Assembly (NCBI RefSeq): GCF_002161675.1
Contig: NZ_NFIH01000008.1
Span: forward strand, 1 to 64,000
DNA from: Pseudoflavonifractor sp. An44
GTDB taxonomy: Bacteria; Bacillota; Clostridia; Oscillospirales; Oscillospiraceae
Length of the DNA: 64,000 nt
Direction of reading: 5' to 3'
Shown here one piece after another: positions 24,743 through 33,144 of this stretch. Made by a program: the position numbers and the translations under genes. The notes beneath the pieces are model-generated. The model was not told the DNA's origin and did not search any database. It saw only the letters and a list, made by a program, of their open reading frames with translations. How positions within the stretch are numbered: the first letter of the stretch is position 1; every line of letters begins with the position of its first letter.

Positions 24743-25512
24743 CCCAGTGTATCCGGGGCAAAAGACTGTGCGGGCAGCACATCGCTCAAGCCCACCAGCA
24801 CCGGGTCCAGCCCGTTGTCCCCCCACTGAGGCGGAGGCGTCTCCAGGCGGCGGGGCGGCATCCCATCCCGCAGAGGGATCACCGCCACCATATTCACCCC
24901 ATGGCCCAGCTTGCTGTCCGCCATGAGCAGACCGCCGTGGAGCTGGGCAATCTGTTGGGCCAGGGCCACCCCCATGCCCTGCTCCTCCTGAGGGGGCTGC
25001 TGAAAGAGGGTGGACAGCTGCTGGGCGTCCAGCCCCGGCCCCTGATCGGACACGGTGATGCGCACCGACCCGGTGCCCGGCTGCACCGTCAGCTTCACGG
25101 GGCTTCCCGTCTTGGCAGCGTTGGACACCAGCTCCAGCACCAGCTGCTCCAGCATCCCGCCGTCTGCCACTCCGGACAGCCCCGGCGCCACCTCCCAGGT
25201 AAAGGAGACGTTGGCCCCAGCCAAGGCCCCCTCCAGCCGCCGGGCCAAATCCGTGCCCCAGCGGGTAATATCCAAGGGAGCCACTTGCAGGCGCACCTCG
25301 TCCTCGTCGGTGAGCCGCCGTGCCAGCTCCAGCCGCCCCACCAGGCGCAGCATGCGGCACACGCTTTGGTTGATGGTGCTCAGATACGCGCAGCTCTTTT
25401 CATCCGTGGCGTACCGCTCCAGCAGCTGACTGGCGGCGGTCATCTGGGCCAGCTGCATCCGCAGCTGCGCCATGTGCGCCCCGGTGGAGCTCTCCAACAT
25501 CCATCGTTCCAA
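24739..25512 (-). CDS. Orphan sensor histidine kinase-like protein, soluble
   Basis: A 257-residue cytoplasmic protein with a C-terminal HATPase_c domain: N box LVLELVSNAAKTG, G1 DQGPGLD, F box TLFQQP and G2 GMGVALA. The N-terminal helical part (residues about 10-80) should be the dimerisation domain. Its only candidate phospho-acceptor is His13 in GAHMAQLR, which does not match a standard H box. No sensor or membrane segment and no neighbouring response regulator. The TTG at 25512 has GGGAGG 8 bp upstream; the ATG at 25500 is the alternative. Its stop overlaps the transposase start. Confidence 0.75.
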   Translation of the reverse strand: MERWMLESSTGAHMAQLRMQLAQMTAASQLLERYATDEKSCAYLSTINQSVCRMLRLVGRLELARRLTDEDEVRLQVAPLDITRWGTDLARRLEGALAGANVSFTWEVAPGLSGVADGGMLEQLVLELVSNAAKTGSPVKLTVQPGTGSVRITVSDQGPGLDAQQLSTLFQQPPQEEQGMGVALAQQIAQLHGGLLMADSKLGHGVNMVAVIPLRDGMPPRRLETPPPQWGDNGLDPVLVGLSDVLPAQSFAPDTLG

Positions 25513-25655
25513 TCCTCACGCCTCCCTTGCCCATTATCCTATGCAAAGAAGCCCCATTTCTCTCTGGAAAAATCAGGGCCTGTTCAGTATGACCCATTAT
25601 ACCAGATTTCGACGTGGGCAACAAGCACCCCAGAAAAATTTTCCTGAAAATGCCA

Positions 25656-25683
25656 AATCCGTGACGGCGGACCGTCACGGATT
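25656..25683 (-). terminator. Terminator downstream of mrp
   Basis: Perfect 12-bp stem (25656-25667 with 25672-25683); on the minus strand it is followed by a short T-containing tract. It lies just after the mrp stop codon. Confidence 0.7.
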
Positions 25684-25693
25684 GGAACATTTG

Positions 25694-26518
25694 TCATTCA
25701 GCGTCCAGCTGGGCAGCCACCTGGGCCAGAGGATTGGGGGTGTAGCCCTCCACGGTGCCCTCGTCCATGGCGCGGGCCAGAGCGGAATCCAGAGGCAGCT
25801 TGGCCAACACAGGCAGGTTCAGCTCAGCGCCCAGGGCGTCGATGGTGCTCGCACCGAAGATGGGGTGCTCGCCGCCGCAGTCGGGGCAGCGGAAGAAGCT
25901 GTAGTTCTCCACCAGGCCCAGCACGGGCACCTTCATCATCTCCGCCATGCGCACGGCCTTGGTGACGATCATGCCCACCAGGGTCTGGGGCGCGGTGACC
26001 ACCACCACGCCGTCCACGGGCAGGGACTGGAACACGGTCAGGGGCACGTCGCCGGTTCCGGGAGGCATGTCCACGAACAGGTAGTCCAGCTCGCCCCACA
26101 CCACGTCGGTCCAGAACTGCTCCACCGCTCCGGCGATGACCGGGCCCCGCCAGATCACCGGGTCGGTCTCGTTGTCGGTGAGCAGGTTCAGGCTCATCAT
26201 CTTGATGCCGCCGGCGGTCTCCACCGGCAGGATGCCGTCATCGGTGCCCATGGCGTGCTGGTGGATGCCAAAGGCACGGGGGATGGAGGGGCCGGTGATA
26301 TCGGCGTCCAGAATGCCCACCTTCTTGCCCCGGGCGGCCATGGCGGCGGCCAGAGAGCAGGTGACGGTGGACTTGCCCACGCCGCCCTTGCCGCTGACCA
26401 CGGCAATCACCTTTTTGATGTGGGAGTGGGCGTTGCAGGGCTTACGGAAGTCGTGGGGCTGTTGACGCTCCCCGCAGTTGGAGCTGCAGCTGGAGCAGTC
26501 GTGGGTACATTCACTCAT
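25694..26518 (-). CDS. mrp: Mrp/NBP35-family Fe-S cluster carrier ATPase
   Basis: A 274-residue P-loop ATPase that holds and transfers [4Fe-4S] clusters to apoproteins. The N-terminus is Cys-rich (CTHDCSSCSSNC), as in NBP35-type proteins. The deviant Walker A is GKGGVGKST (residues about 43-51), followed by ILDADITGPSIP, FVDMPPGTGD and the cluster-ligand pair CPDCG in the C-terminal half. TAAGGAG precedes the ATG at 26518. It stands alone, with REP repeats upstream and a terminator downstream. Confidence 0.95.
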   Translation of the reverse strand: MSECTHDCSSCSSNCGERQQPHDFRKPCNAHSHIKKVIAVVSGKGGVGKSTVTCSLAAAMAARGKKVGILDADITGPSIPRAFGIHQHAMGTDDGILPVETAGGIKMMSLNLLTDNETDPVIWRGPVIAGAVEQFWTDVVWGELDYLFVDMPPGTGDVPLTVFQSLPVDGVVVVTAPQTLVGMIVTKAVRMAEMMKVPVLGLVENYSFFRCPDCGGEHPIFGASTIDALGAELNLPVLAKLPLDSALARAMDEGTVEGYTPNPLAQVAAQLDAE

Positions 26519-26645
26519 GGAAACATCTCCTTATACAGTCTGCCCAGAGGGCAGACTTTTTCCTCATATTCAAAGTAGCTTGGTTATTTTACCACAGTTT
26601 GTGCCCCGTTACAACGGGTGAGGCGGGAAAAGCTACTCTACGGTG

Positions 26646-26725
26646 GTAGGGGCCGTGGCTTGCCCGGCCCGCCACTCCCCTGGCATTGTCCTGGGACATT
26701 CGGGAGGGGCAAGCCCCTCCCCTAC
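26646..26725. repeat. REP pair in inverted orientation
   Basis: Reverse-oriented version of the 24170-24248 unit: the GGCCGTGGCTTGCCCGGCCC palindrome (unit 26646-26670), spacer, then GGGAGGGGCAAGCCCCTCCC (unit about 26698-26725). It lies in the gap between mrp and the nucleoside kinase. Confidence 0.8.
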
Positions 26726-26741
26726 GCCCGATCTATGGAAA

Positions 26742-26799
26742 TCCGTGCCGCAGGCACACCACAGTTATTCATTATTCATTATTCGTTATTCATTTCATA
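26742..26799. repeat. Second copy of the TTCATTATTCATT intergenic repeat
   Basis: GTGCCGCAGGCAC hairpin, CACCACAGTTATT and tandem TTCATTATTCA blocks, parallel to 18961-19017. It abuts the 3' end of the kinase gene on the minus strand. Confidence 0.65.
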
Positions 26800-26800
26800 C

Positions 26801-27718
26801 TCACCCAATAAACTCGTGGAGCAGCGACTCCTTGGGCACCAGTCCCGGCTCGATGGTCTCGAACCAGTCAAAGGCCCGCACCAGCTCTAAAAGCTCGTGA
26901 CGGCGCTGGTTCTCCTGGGGCACCGCCGCCATGAGGGGGCGGGCATAGCAGGCCATCACCGACACCTCATAGGGCAGGGACGAGTCAAAGAGCATGTGGG
27001 CGGTGTGCTTGTAGGGAGAGATGTACAGCTTTTCTCCCCGGCGCACGTTGGCCCACATATCCAGGGTGCCCACAATGTCGGTGCCCCGGAAGTTGAAGTC
27101 CCGCACCGCCCGGCGGGTCAGCCGCATCCAGGTGCCCTTGAAGCGCAGCACCTCCCCGTCCATCACATTGCTGCGGGCGGAGATGTACAGCCGGGTGGCG
27201 TTGGGGTGTCCGGCGGTGAGTTTGGTATTCAAGGCATGGATGCCCTCAAAAATCGCCACCTCATCCTTGCCCAGCTTCAACGGCTTGGCCTTGCTGTCGT
27301 TGCGCATCTGGCGGGCAAACTCGAAGTGGGGCACCAGAATCTCCTCTCCCCGGGTGAGCTGGGCAAAGTGCTGGCTGAGCAGCTGCAAGTCCATCATCTC
27401 CGGGGACTCGTAGTCGATCTCCCCCTCGGGGGTGCGGGGGGCGGTGCTGGGGTCCCGGCGCACAAAGTAGTCGTCCATGGAAATGGTGTGGGTGCCCACC
27501 CCCCGCCGCTGCAGCTCGGCGGTGATTTTATGGGCGGTGGTGGTCTTCCCCGACCCGGAGGGACCGGAGAGGAGCACCACCGGGCTCAGCTTCATATTCT
27601 TGCAGATCAAATCGGCGGCCTGCTCCACTTTCTTCTGGTATTGGTGGTCACATTCCTCCATAAATCCCAGCTTATCCTGCCGGACTGCCCGGTTGATTTC
27701 CTCCAGTTGATAGGCCAT
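26801..27718 (-). CDS. Uridine kinase-like nucleoside kinase
   Basis: A 305-residue P-loop kinase of the phosphoribulokinase/uridine kinase family. Walker A is SGPSGSGKTT (residues about 51-60), followed by ISMDDYFVRR and AIFEGIHALN, the two acidic substrate-site motifs of uridine kinases. The 50 residues before the P-loop are helical and lack the TGS/HxxxH threonyl-tRNA-synthetase-like part seen in some relatives. TAGGAGG precedes the ATG at 27718, 17 bp after the mutL stop, so it is the last gene of a dtd-mutL-kinase operon. The natural substrate is not certain. Confidence 0.87.
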   Translation of the reverse strand: MAYQLEEINRAVRQDKLGFMEECDHQYQKKVEQAADLICKNMKLSPVVLLSGPSGSGKTTTAHKITAELQRRGVGTHTISMDDYFVRRDPSTAPRTPEGEIDYESPEMMDLQLLSQHFAQLTRGEEILVPHFEFARQMRNDSKAKPLKLGKDEVAIFEGIHALNTKLTAGHPNATRLYISARSNVMDGEVLRFKGTWMRLTRRAVRDFNFRGTDIVGTLDMWANVRRGEKLYISPYKHTAHMLFDSSLPYEVSVMACYARPLMAAVPQENQRRHELLELVRAFDWFETIEPGLVPKESLLHEFIG

Positions 27719-27735
27719 GGTGTGTTCCTCCTATG

Positions 27736-29784
27736 CTATGCCCGTTTGAATTGCTTCTCCAACTCTCCTCGGGTCAGCTCGATGGCCACGGGCCGCCCAT
27801 GGGGACAGTACTTCACCTCTCCCGCCATCACCTTCTGGGCCACCCGCTCCAGCTCCTGGGAGTCGTTGCGCTGGCCCCCCTTGATGGCAGCCTTGCAGGC
27901 CATGGTGTGCATCACCTCATCCCGGGCGGCGCTGGGGTCCGCCCAACCGGTGAGGCGCAGCTTTTTGGCCAGCTCCAGCAGGGTGGGCTCCACGTCCCCG
28001 GTCTCCAGGTAGTCGGGCACCGCCCGCACGGCGATGCTCCCCGCCCCGAACTCCTCCAGCTGGAAGCCGAAGCCCTCCAGCACCTCCTGGCCGTCCAGCA
28101 GCACCTGCCGCTCCTGGGGTCCGGGGGTGATGGTGATGGGAATGAGCAGCTCCTGGACCATGGGCCGGTAGTCCTGAGCCTTGAGGCGGTCAAAATTCAC
28201 CCGCTCGTGGGCGGCGTGCTTGTCGATGAGCACCACCTTGTCCCCCTGCTCCACCATGATATAGGTGTGGAACAGCTCGCCCCGCACCACCCAGGGCTCC
28301 TGGGGCTCCTCCACAGGGACGGGTTCCGGCTCTGGCTCCACCACGGGGATGGGAATCTCCGCCTCCACTGGCTTCTCCACCTGGGGAGCCGGGGTGGGCT
28401 TCTTCACCCCCACCGGGGCGGGAACAGCTGCCACAGGGGCCGCCACCTTGGGTTTCTCCTCTACCACGGTGGGCGGAATCTGTTTCGACTCCACCGCAAC
28501 ACTGGCTTGGACGGACTTCTCCTCCACCACCGTCCGCTGCACCACAGGCCGGGAGATAAAGGAGGAAGCCGCAGGGGCCGCCTTCTTCTCCTGTACCGTG
28601 GGGGTGTCCAACGGAGTCACCCGGCGGAAGGGGCTGGGCGTGGTCTGGGGCTTGGAAACCACCGCCGCCGGGGGCGGGGTGGTGGTGGTCTTGGGCTGGG
28701 CCACCGTGGAGGTAAGCATGTCGTGGAGACTGGTCTGGTTGGGGGTTACGGTGTCCTGGCGGGGCAGCACCGACTTCACCACCGCCTGGGGGCGGCTCTG
28801 GTCCCCGTTCAAAGCAGCCAGCACCCCGTGGTACACGGTGGAAAACACCTGCTGCTCGTTTTGGAACTTCACCTCGGTCTTTGTGGGGTGGACGTTCACG
28901 TCCACGGTGTTGGGCCGCACGGTGAGGTGGAGCACACAGCCCGGGAACTTGCCCACCATCTTCTGGTTGCGGTAGGCCTCCTCCAAGGCCGCCATCATCA
29001 CCCGGCTTTTGATGTACCGTCCGTTGACGAAAAAGTGCTGATAGCTGCGGCTACCCCGGCAACAGGTGGGCAGGGAGACAAAGCCGGAGATCTCCATGTG
29101 CTCCCCGGACCCCTTCGCCGGCAAAAAGCCCAGGGCCAAATCCCGGCCCAGCACGGCGTAAATGGCACTTTTCAGCTGTCCGTCTCCGGGGGTGAGCAGT
29201 TCCTGCTTGCCGTCCCGAATAAACTTCACCGACAGCTCCGGGTGGGACAGGGCCAGCCGCTGCACCACAGCGAACACCGCCGCACCCTCGGCGGAGTCTT
29301 TCTTCATGAATTTCAGCCGGGCGGGGGTGTTAAAAAACAAATCCCGCACCAGCATGGTGGTACCCTTGGGGCATCCCGCCTCCTCCTGTTCCACCAACTG
29401 TCCCCCTTCCAGAGACAAGGCGGTGCCCAGCCCCTGGCCCTGGTTGGTGAGCAATTCCACCCGGGACACCGCCGCAATGGCGGCCAGAGCTTCCCCCCGG
29501 AAGCCCAGGGTGCCGATGGCCTCCAGGTCGTACTCCGAGGAGATCTTGGAGGTGGCGTGGCGGAGAAAGGCGGTTTGACACTGGTCGGGGGCGATGCCGC
29601 AGCCGTCGTCGGTGACGCGGATGAGGGCCATGCCCCCGTGGGCGATCTCCACGGTGATGGCGTTGGCCCCGGCGTCGATGGCGTTTTCCATCAGCTCTTT
29701 CACCACCGAGGCGGGCCGCTCCACCACCTCACCGGCGGCGATGAGGTCCGCCACATGGGGGTCTAGTTGTCGAATGGTGGGCAT
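27736..29784 (-). CDS. mutL: DNA mismatch repair protein MutL
   Basis: A 682-residue mismatch-repair ATPase and nicking endonuclease. The N-terminal GHKL domain has ENAIDAGA, DDGCGI, GFRGEALAAI and the VDVNVHPTK motif (residues to about 330). A Pro/Val/Lys-rich linker (about 335-470) follows. The C-terminal domain carries a variant endonuclease motif DKHAAHERVNFD (usual form DQHA(x)2E(x)4E) and CPHGRP near the end, so incision activity is likely. It partners with MutS encoded 10 kb away. Dtd is 12 bp upstream and the kinase 17 bp downstream on the same strand. Confidence 0.97.
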   Translation of the reverse strand: MPTIRQLDPHVADLIAAGEVVERPASVVKELMENAIDAGANAITVEIAHGGMALIRVTDDGCGIAPDQCQTAFLRHATSKISSEYDLEAIGTLGFRGEALAAIAAVSRVELLTNQGQGLGTALSLEGGQLVEQEEAGCPKGTTMLVRDLFFNTPARLKFMKKDSAEGAAVFAVVQRLALSHPELSVKFIRDGKQELLTPGDGQLKSAIYAVLGRDLALGFLPAKGSGEHMEISGFVSLPTCCRGSRSYQHFFVNGRYIKSRVMMAALEEAYRNQKMVGKFPGCVLHLTVRPNTVDVNVHPTKTEVKFQNEQQVFSTVYHGVLAALNGDQSRPQAVVKSVLPRQDTVTPNQTSLHDMLTSTVAQPKTTTTPPPAAVVSKPQTTPSPFRRVTPLDTPTVQEKKAAPAASSFISRPVVQRTVVEEKSVQASVAVESKQIPPTVVEEKPKVAAPVAAVPAPVGVKKPTPAPQVEKPVEAEIPIPVVEPEPEPVPVEEPQEPWVVRGELFHTYIMVEQGDKVVLIDKHAAHERVNFDRLKAQDYRPMVQELLIPITITPGPQERQVLLDGQEVLEGFGFQLEEFGAGSIAVRAVPDYLETGDVEPTLLELAKKLRLTGWADPSAARDEVMHTMACKAAIKGGQRNDSQELERVAQKVMAGEVKYCPHGRPVAIELTRGELEKQFKRA

Positions 29785-29796
29785 ACGCTCCCCTCC

Positions 29797-30231
29797 TTAC
29801 AGCTCCAGCAGGATGGTGACCGGGCCGTCATTTTGGGAGAACACCTGCATGTCCGCCCCAAATTCCCCGTGCTCCACGGTGAAGCCCCGCTCCCGGCACT
29901 GGTCCATAAACCGCTCATAGAGGGGGATGGCCAGGTCCGGCTTGGCGGCCCCGGAGAAGCCGGGGCGGCGGGAGGAGGTGTCGGCGTAGAGGGTGAACTG
30001 GCTGACCACCAGCAGCGAGCCCCCCACCGTCTCCAAATTCCGGTTCATTTTCCCGGCCTCGTCCTCGAAAATCCGCAGGCCGCACACTTTATCCGCCATT
30101 TTGTCCGCCGTGGCCGGGGTGTCGTCGGGGCCGACGCCCAACAGCACCAACAGCCCCTGGTCAATGGCTCCGTTTACCGCCCCGTCGATTTCCACCCGGG
30201 CGTTTTTCACTCTGGTCACCACTGCTTTCAT
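29797..30231 (-). CDS. dtd: D-aminoacyl-tRNA deacylase
   Basis: A 144-residue cytoplasmic enzyme that removes D-amino acids (and glycine from mischarged tRNA) from tRNA, protecting translation. The diagnostic motifs are SQFTLYADT and, at the C-terminus, NDGPVTI, the Gly-cisPro site. The N-terminus MKAVVTRVKNARVEIDG is the normal start, with AAGGAGG upstream. Leading gene of the dtd-mutL-kinase operon. Confidence 0.96.
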   Translation of the reverse strand: MKAVVTRVKNARVEIDGAVNGAIDQGLLVLLGVGPDDTPATADKMADKVCGLRIFEDEAGKMNRNLETVGGSLLVVSQFTLYADTSSRRPGFSGAAKPDLAIPLYERFMDQCRERGFTVEHGEFGADMQVFSQNDGPVTILLEL

Positions 30232-30321
30232 GTGGGTTTCCTCCTTGTGGGTCTATGATTTTCCCCAGTATACCACAGGTTCCAGAGAAATGCTATGCTC
30301 TGACCGGGTGGGAGATGCAGG

Positions 30322-30363
30322 CAAACGGGGCTGCCGCATCCCGAAGATGCAGCAACCCCGTTT
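30322..30363. terminator. Hairpin between dtd and the anti-sigma operon
   Basis: Stem AAACGGGGCTGC... with GCAGCAACCCCGTTT (one bulge) around a CCGCATCCCGAAGAT loop region. It lies just past the stop of the 30377-30934 gene; only a short T tract. Confidence 0.6.
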
Positions 30364-30376
30364 GGAATTCACGATC

Positions 30377-30934
30377 TCATTGGGCAGAGCGGTAGCTGTA
30401 GAGCAGGTAGTCCTCTTGTTCCGGCTCGTCAGACCAGACACGATGCCAGCGCAGCCACACCTGGGTCACGCCGTCCTCCTCCACCGTCTCACTCTTCATC
30501 TCGTATTTCGTGCCCGGGTTGAGTACACCTTGGTCCTGCACCACATAGGTGTCTAGGGCCACCAGGTTCTCTCTGAGGCTGCGCTGCAACACCAGAAGCA
30601 CCGGACCCTCCTCCTCGGTGTCCTTGGACAGAATGAGAAGCCGTTTTCCCGTCTCTTTTGTGGAGTCCAGAAACTCCGAAACCTCCTGGAGCTCCTCCGG
30701 CTGAATTTGGGTGACGTCCCGATACCCCCGCTCCTCCAGCTGCTCCATGGTGGCGTCCCGGGGCAGGGTCTCCCCCAGTTCCTCCCAGAGGTCGCCCAGC
30801 TCACCACTGGGCCAAACGGGGTGGGTCTCCCGGTAGTGGATGTAGCCACGGTAGCCGAAGATGCCCACCACCACCACTACAAAGACCACAAGGACTGCCA
30901 CATATCCACGCATAGGCTTGTTCTCGCTCTTCAT
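30377..30934 (-). CDS. Membrane-anchored protein of unknown function in a sigma-factor operon
   Basis: 185 residues: a basic N-terminus, one membrane helix (residues about 10-27, nearly all Val) and an extracytoplasmic domain rich in Glu, with RDATMEQLEERGYRDVTQ and a C-terminal WLRWHRVW segment. No known family is recognised. It follows the sigma factor, a DUF4367 protein and another membrane protein in the same direction with short gaps. It may therefore be an effector or sensor of that regulatory unit (inference). Confidence 0.72.
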   Translation of the reverse strand: MKSENKPMRGYVAVLVVFVVVVVGIFGYRGYIHYRETHPVWPSGELGDLWEELGETLPRDATMEQLEERGYRDVTQIQPEELQEVSEFLDSTKETGKRLLILSKDTEEEGPVLLVLQRSLRENLVALDTYVVQDQGVLNPGTKYEMKSETVEEDGVTQVWLRWHRVWSDEPEQEDYLLYSYRSAQ

Positions 30935-30972
30935 ACTCCTTCACCTCCACAATCATGTGTCCTAGTCCGTTC

Positions 30973-31443
30973 TTACCAGCCTTCCCACTCCAGGGTCCAA
31001 TTGCCCACAAAGGTAGGAATATCGGAAAATTTGGAGGCATAGGTGAGAGAACCGTCCTGGTCGGTGTAATATACCCCATCTTTCACCAGGAGAATGTCTC
31101 CGCTTTCCCCTGCATTTCCCTCCAAATGGTACTGATTCCCCCCGGACGCCTCATAGGTGCCCTCCTCCAGCAGGCCCTCCTTCTGGTTGTATTTGCAGTA
31201 ATTCCCATTTTTGTCAAACACAATATACGAACGCCAATAGGCATTGGTGGAATAAGAGCCCGCCAAGCTCAGCTCCCGGCTGGCATTCCACCGGTCCAGC
31301 TGGACCAGATTGATGCAGCAGGAGACACAAAACGCCACCACAAGTCCCCAAAAGGCCAGGCGACAGACGGGGACCTCCTTCATCAGTACCTGTTTGATGG
31401 CAGCCATTCTCTTTTTCATGGTCTCACGTCCCTTCTCTTCCAT
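30973..31443 (-). CDS. Single-pass membrane protein of unknown function in a sigma-factor operon
   Basis: 156 residues with a cytoplasmic N-terminus, one hydrophobic helix (about 31-47, CRLAFWGLVVAFCVSCCINL) and a small extracytoplasmic domain of beta-like segments (YIVFDKNGNYCKYNQ, EEGTYEASGGNQYHLEG). The ATG at 31443 is supported by AAGGTGG, which overlaps the stop of the DUF4367 gene; an ATG at 31419 is an alternative. The repeated pattern of small-residue strands resembles lipocalin-like DUF domains, but no family can be named. Confidence 0.72.
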   Translation of the reverse strand: MEEKGRETMKKRMAAIKQVLMKEVPVCRLAFWGLVVAFCVSCCINLVQLDRWNASRELSLAGSYSTNAYWRSYIVFDKNGNYCKYNQKEGLLEEGTYEASGGNQYHLEGNAGESGDILLVKDGVYYTDQDGSLTYASKFSDIPTFVGNWTLEWEGW

Positions 31444-31452
31444 GTGGCCACC

Positions 31453-32181
31453 TTACGCCAACATGGATTCCGCCACTCGCACTAAAACCTCCTGTTCGGG
31501 GCCTTCCAGGCAGCAGGCCACCTGCCCGCTGTGCCACGTCACGGTCACACCATCCGAATGTTCCAGGATGTACACGGTCTGTCCGTACATCTCGGTGCGC
31601 TCCACGGTTCCTTCCACGGTTTCCAGGGCCGCTTGGGAGATATCTGCATTGGAAATCTCCAAAACCATGGTGTTTCCCTGGTATTCATAGGTGGTATTCA
31701 GCTGATAGTACACCTGATCCAGGGTATAAATCCGCTCCGTGGTCTGGCTCTGGCACCCCCGGGGCAGCCAGGTGGGGGCTTTCACCTGGGTGACGCCGTA
31801 GGTGTCCAGAACGCCCTGTAAGGGATCGTCCCCCACCCATCCGGCGGCCCGGGCGGTGAGCATCCCCACAAACGCCAAAACCAGCGCCGCAGCGGTGGCC
31901 CCCAGGCCTCGGGGCAGCCGCTGCCACCGCCGCACCTTTGGGGTGTGTCCCGGGGCTTGGGTCTCCTTCTCGGTGTGGAGATAGTCCCGCTGGAAACGGC
32001 TCCAGGCTGCATCTACATCCACATGGACCTCACCCTTCTCCTCTTCTCTCTGGCCCAACAGGTCCAGCATGTACAAAATATCCTCGGTGGGGTATTCCTC
32101 CACCCCTTGGGAATCCAGGCGCAGAATTTCTTTGAGTTCTTCGCTGCCCATCCGGGCCAGCTCGTCCCGGGACTTTCGCAT
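31453..32181 (-). CDS. DUF4367 membrane protein, probable anti-sigma factor
   Basis: 242 residues. The N-terminal cytoplasmic part (about 1-90) with ELARMGSEELKEIL and VDAAWSRFQ resembles the sigma-binding region of anti-sigma factors. One membrane helix (about 95-115) follows, then an extracytoplasmic DUF4367 domain (about 130-242, including APTWLPRGC and EHSDGVTVTWHSG). It follows the sigma-70-type gene by 54 bp on the same strand. The natural reading is that it holds the sigma factor at the membrane until a signal arrives. Confidence 0.82.
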   Translation of the reverse strand: MRKSRDELARMGSEELKEILRLDSQGVEEYPTEDILYMLDLLGQREEEKGEVHVDVDAAWSRFQRDYLHTEKETQAPGHTPKVRRWQRLPRGLGATAAALVLAFVGMLTARAAGWVGDDPLQGVLDTYGVTQVKAPTWLPRGCQSQTTERIYTLDQVYYQLNTTYEYQGNTMVLEISNADISQAALETVEGTVERTEMYGQTVYILEHSDGVTVTWHSGQVACCLEGPEQEVLVRVAESMLA

Positions 32182-32235
32182 ACCTGGCTCCTCCTTTCAC
32201 TTGGTATATGTCAAATTTCCTTGTTTGGGGGACAT

Positions 32236-32718
32236 CTATTCCTGCTGTTGTTCAAAATATTTTTTCAGCTTTTTTCTGGCCCGCTGCAACTGCTTTTTGC
32301 AGGCTTCCCGGGAAAGCCCTCTGGCCCGGGCCAGCTCGTCCACACTCTGGTGCTCCAAGGCGTACTCTTTCATCAGCTCATAGGCCGCCTGGCCCACCAA
32401 ATCCCCGTAGATGGTGTCCAAATTCTCCTCGTCAGTGGCCGCCACCTCTCCGGCGTCCTCCGCCGCCTGGGCCGCCCACCTTGCCCTATCCCGGCTCCTG
32501 CGGGTGGCCTGGATGACGTGTTTCAAGGTCTCCATCATCCAGCCCTGGGGGTTGGGGCTGGCCATGAGCACATCGATTCTGCGCCAGGCGGTGGCAAAGG
32601 CCTCCTGCACCGCCTCCTCCGCCAGCAGGGCGTCCCCCTCCAGGGCATATTGGGCGTAGCGCAGCAGGGGGGCATACATGCTCCGGTACAGCTGCTCCAG
32701 AAGTTCCTCTCGGCCCAT
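32236..32718 (-). CDS. RNA polymerase sigma factor, ECF type
   Basis: 160 residues with sigma region 2 (YAPLLRYAQYALEGDALLAEEAVQEAFATAWRR, residues about 14-50, truncated here for length in other fields) and a C-terminal region 4 with HQSVDELARARGLSREACKK as the -35-recognition helix-turn-helix. It has no region 1 or 3, as expected for the extracytoplasmic-function class. The ATG at 32718 follows GGGGGAG; a longer upstream frame runs through a REP repeat and is not credible. It leads a four-gene operon with the DUF4367 protein and two membrane proteins. Confidence 0.9.
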   Translation of the reverse strand: MGREELLEQLYRSMYAPLLRYAQYALEGDALLAEEAVQEAFATAWRRIDVLMASPNPQGWMMETLKHVIQATRRSRDRARWAAQAAEDAGEVAATDEENLDTIYGDLVGQAAYELMKEYALEHQSVDELARARGLSREACKKQLQRARKKLKKYFEQQQE

Positions 32719-32807
32719 GGTCTCCCCCCTTTTTTCTCTTCTTGATGCTACCATACCCCAAACCGCCCCCCGCCGCAAGAGGGAGTGCACCGGTTGCGGC
32801 TGGGGTG

Positions 32808-32832
32808 GTAGGGGCCGTGGCTTGCCCGGCCC
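32808..32832. repeat. Single REP unit
   Basis: GTAGGGGCCGTGGCTTGCCC and following bases match the REP type at 26646-26670. Only one half of the usual pair is present. Confidence 0.7.
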
Positions 32833-32950
32833 GTGGCTGCCTGGGCAATGCCAGGGCATCATCAGACGGTGTGCTTTTCTATTTCACCGGAATCCGGGGG
32901 AAAAACTCTGGACATCTGGGAGTTTTTTCATTCCTTTTTTTCCACCGTTG

Positions 32951-32983
32951 TGGTATAATAACCGCAAAACGGTTATTATACCA
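32951..32983. promoter_or_regulatory. Perfect palindrome containing back-to-back TATAAT boxes
   Basis: Arms TGGTATAATAACCG (32951-32964) and its exact complement (32970-32983) around CAAAA. Each arm contains TATAAT, so both strands present a -10-like box. It lies between the sigma operon (minus) and zapA (plus). Confidence 0.6.
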
Positions 32984-33144
32984 AGATTCCTATTGCCGTT
33001 TTTCTCGCCCCTAACGGGGCAACCGAAAAGACATGGCATGATACCATTCCAGCTTCGCTGTCATGGTATCGTAGCTATGCTGTAAAAATGTCAGCAGGCA
33101 TTCTGCTGTGTACTTGGAAATGATAAAATCGAGGAGGAATTTCC

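Larger units (their letters stand above)
32719..33144. other. Gene-free region between the sigma operon and zapA
   Basis: 426 bp without a credible gene. It holds one REP unit (32808-32832), a 14-bp-armed palindrome carrying TATAAT on both strands (32951-32983), and a looser stem GATACCAT/ATGGTATC (about 33038-33071). Promoters for both divergent operons must lie here. Confidence 0.7.

Noticed and set aside
32719-32862. Upstream extension of the sigma factor gene to 32862
   Set aside because: The extension translates a REP repeat; ATG 32718 has a proper ribosome binding site and sigma homology starts there.
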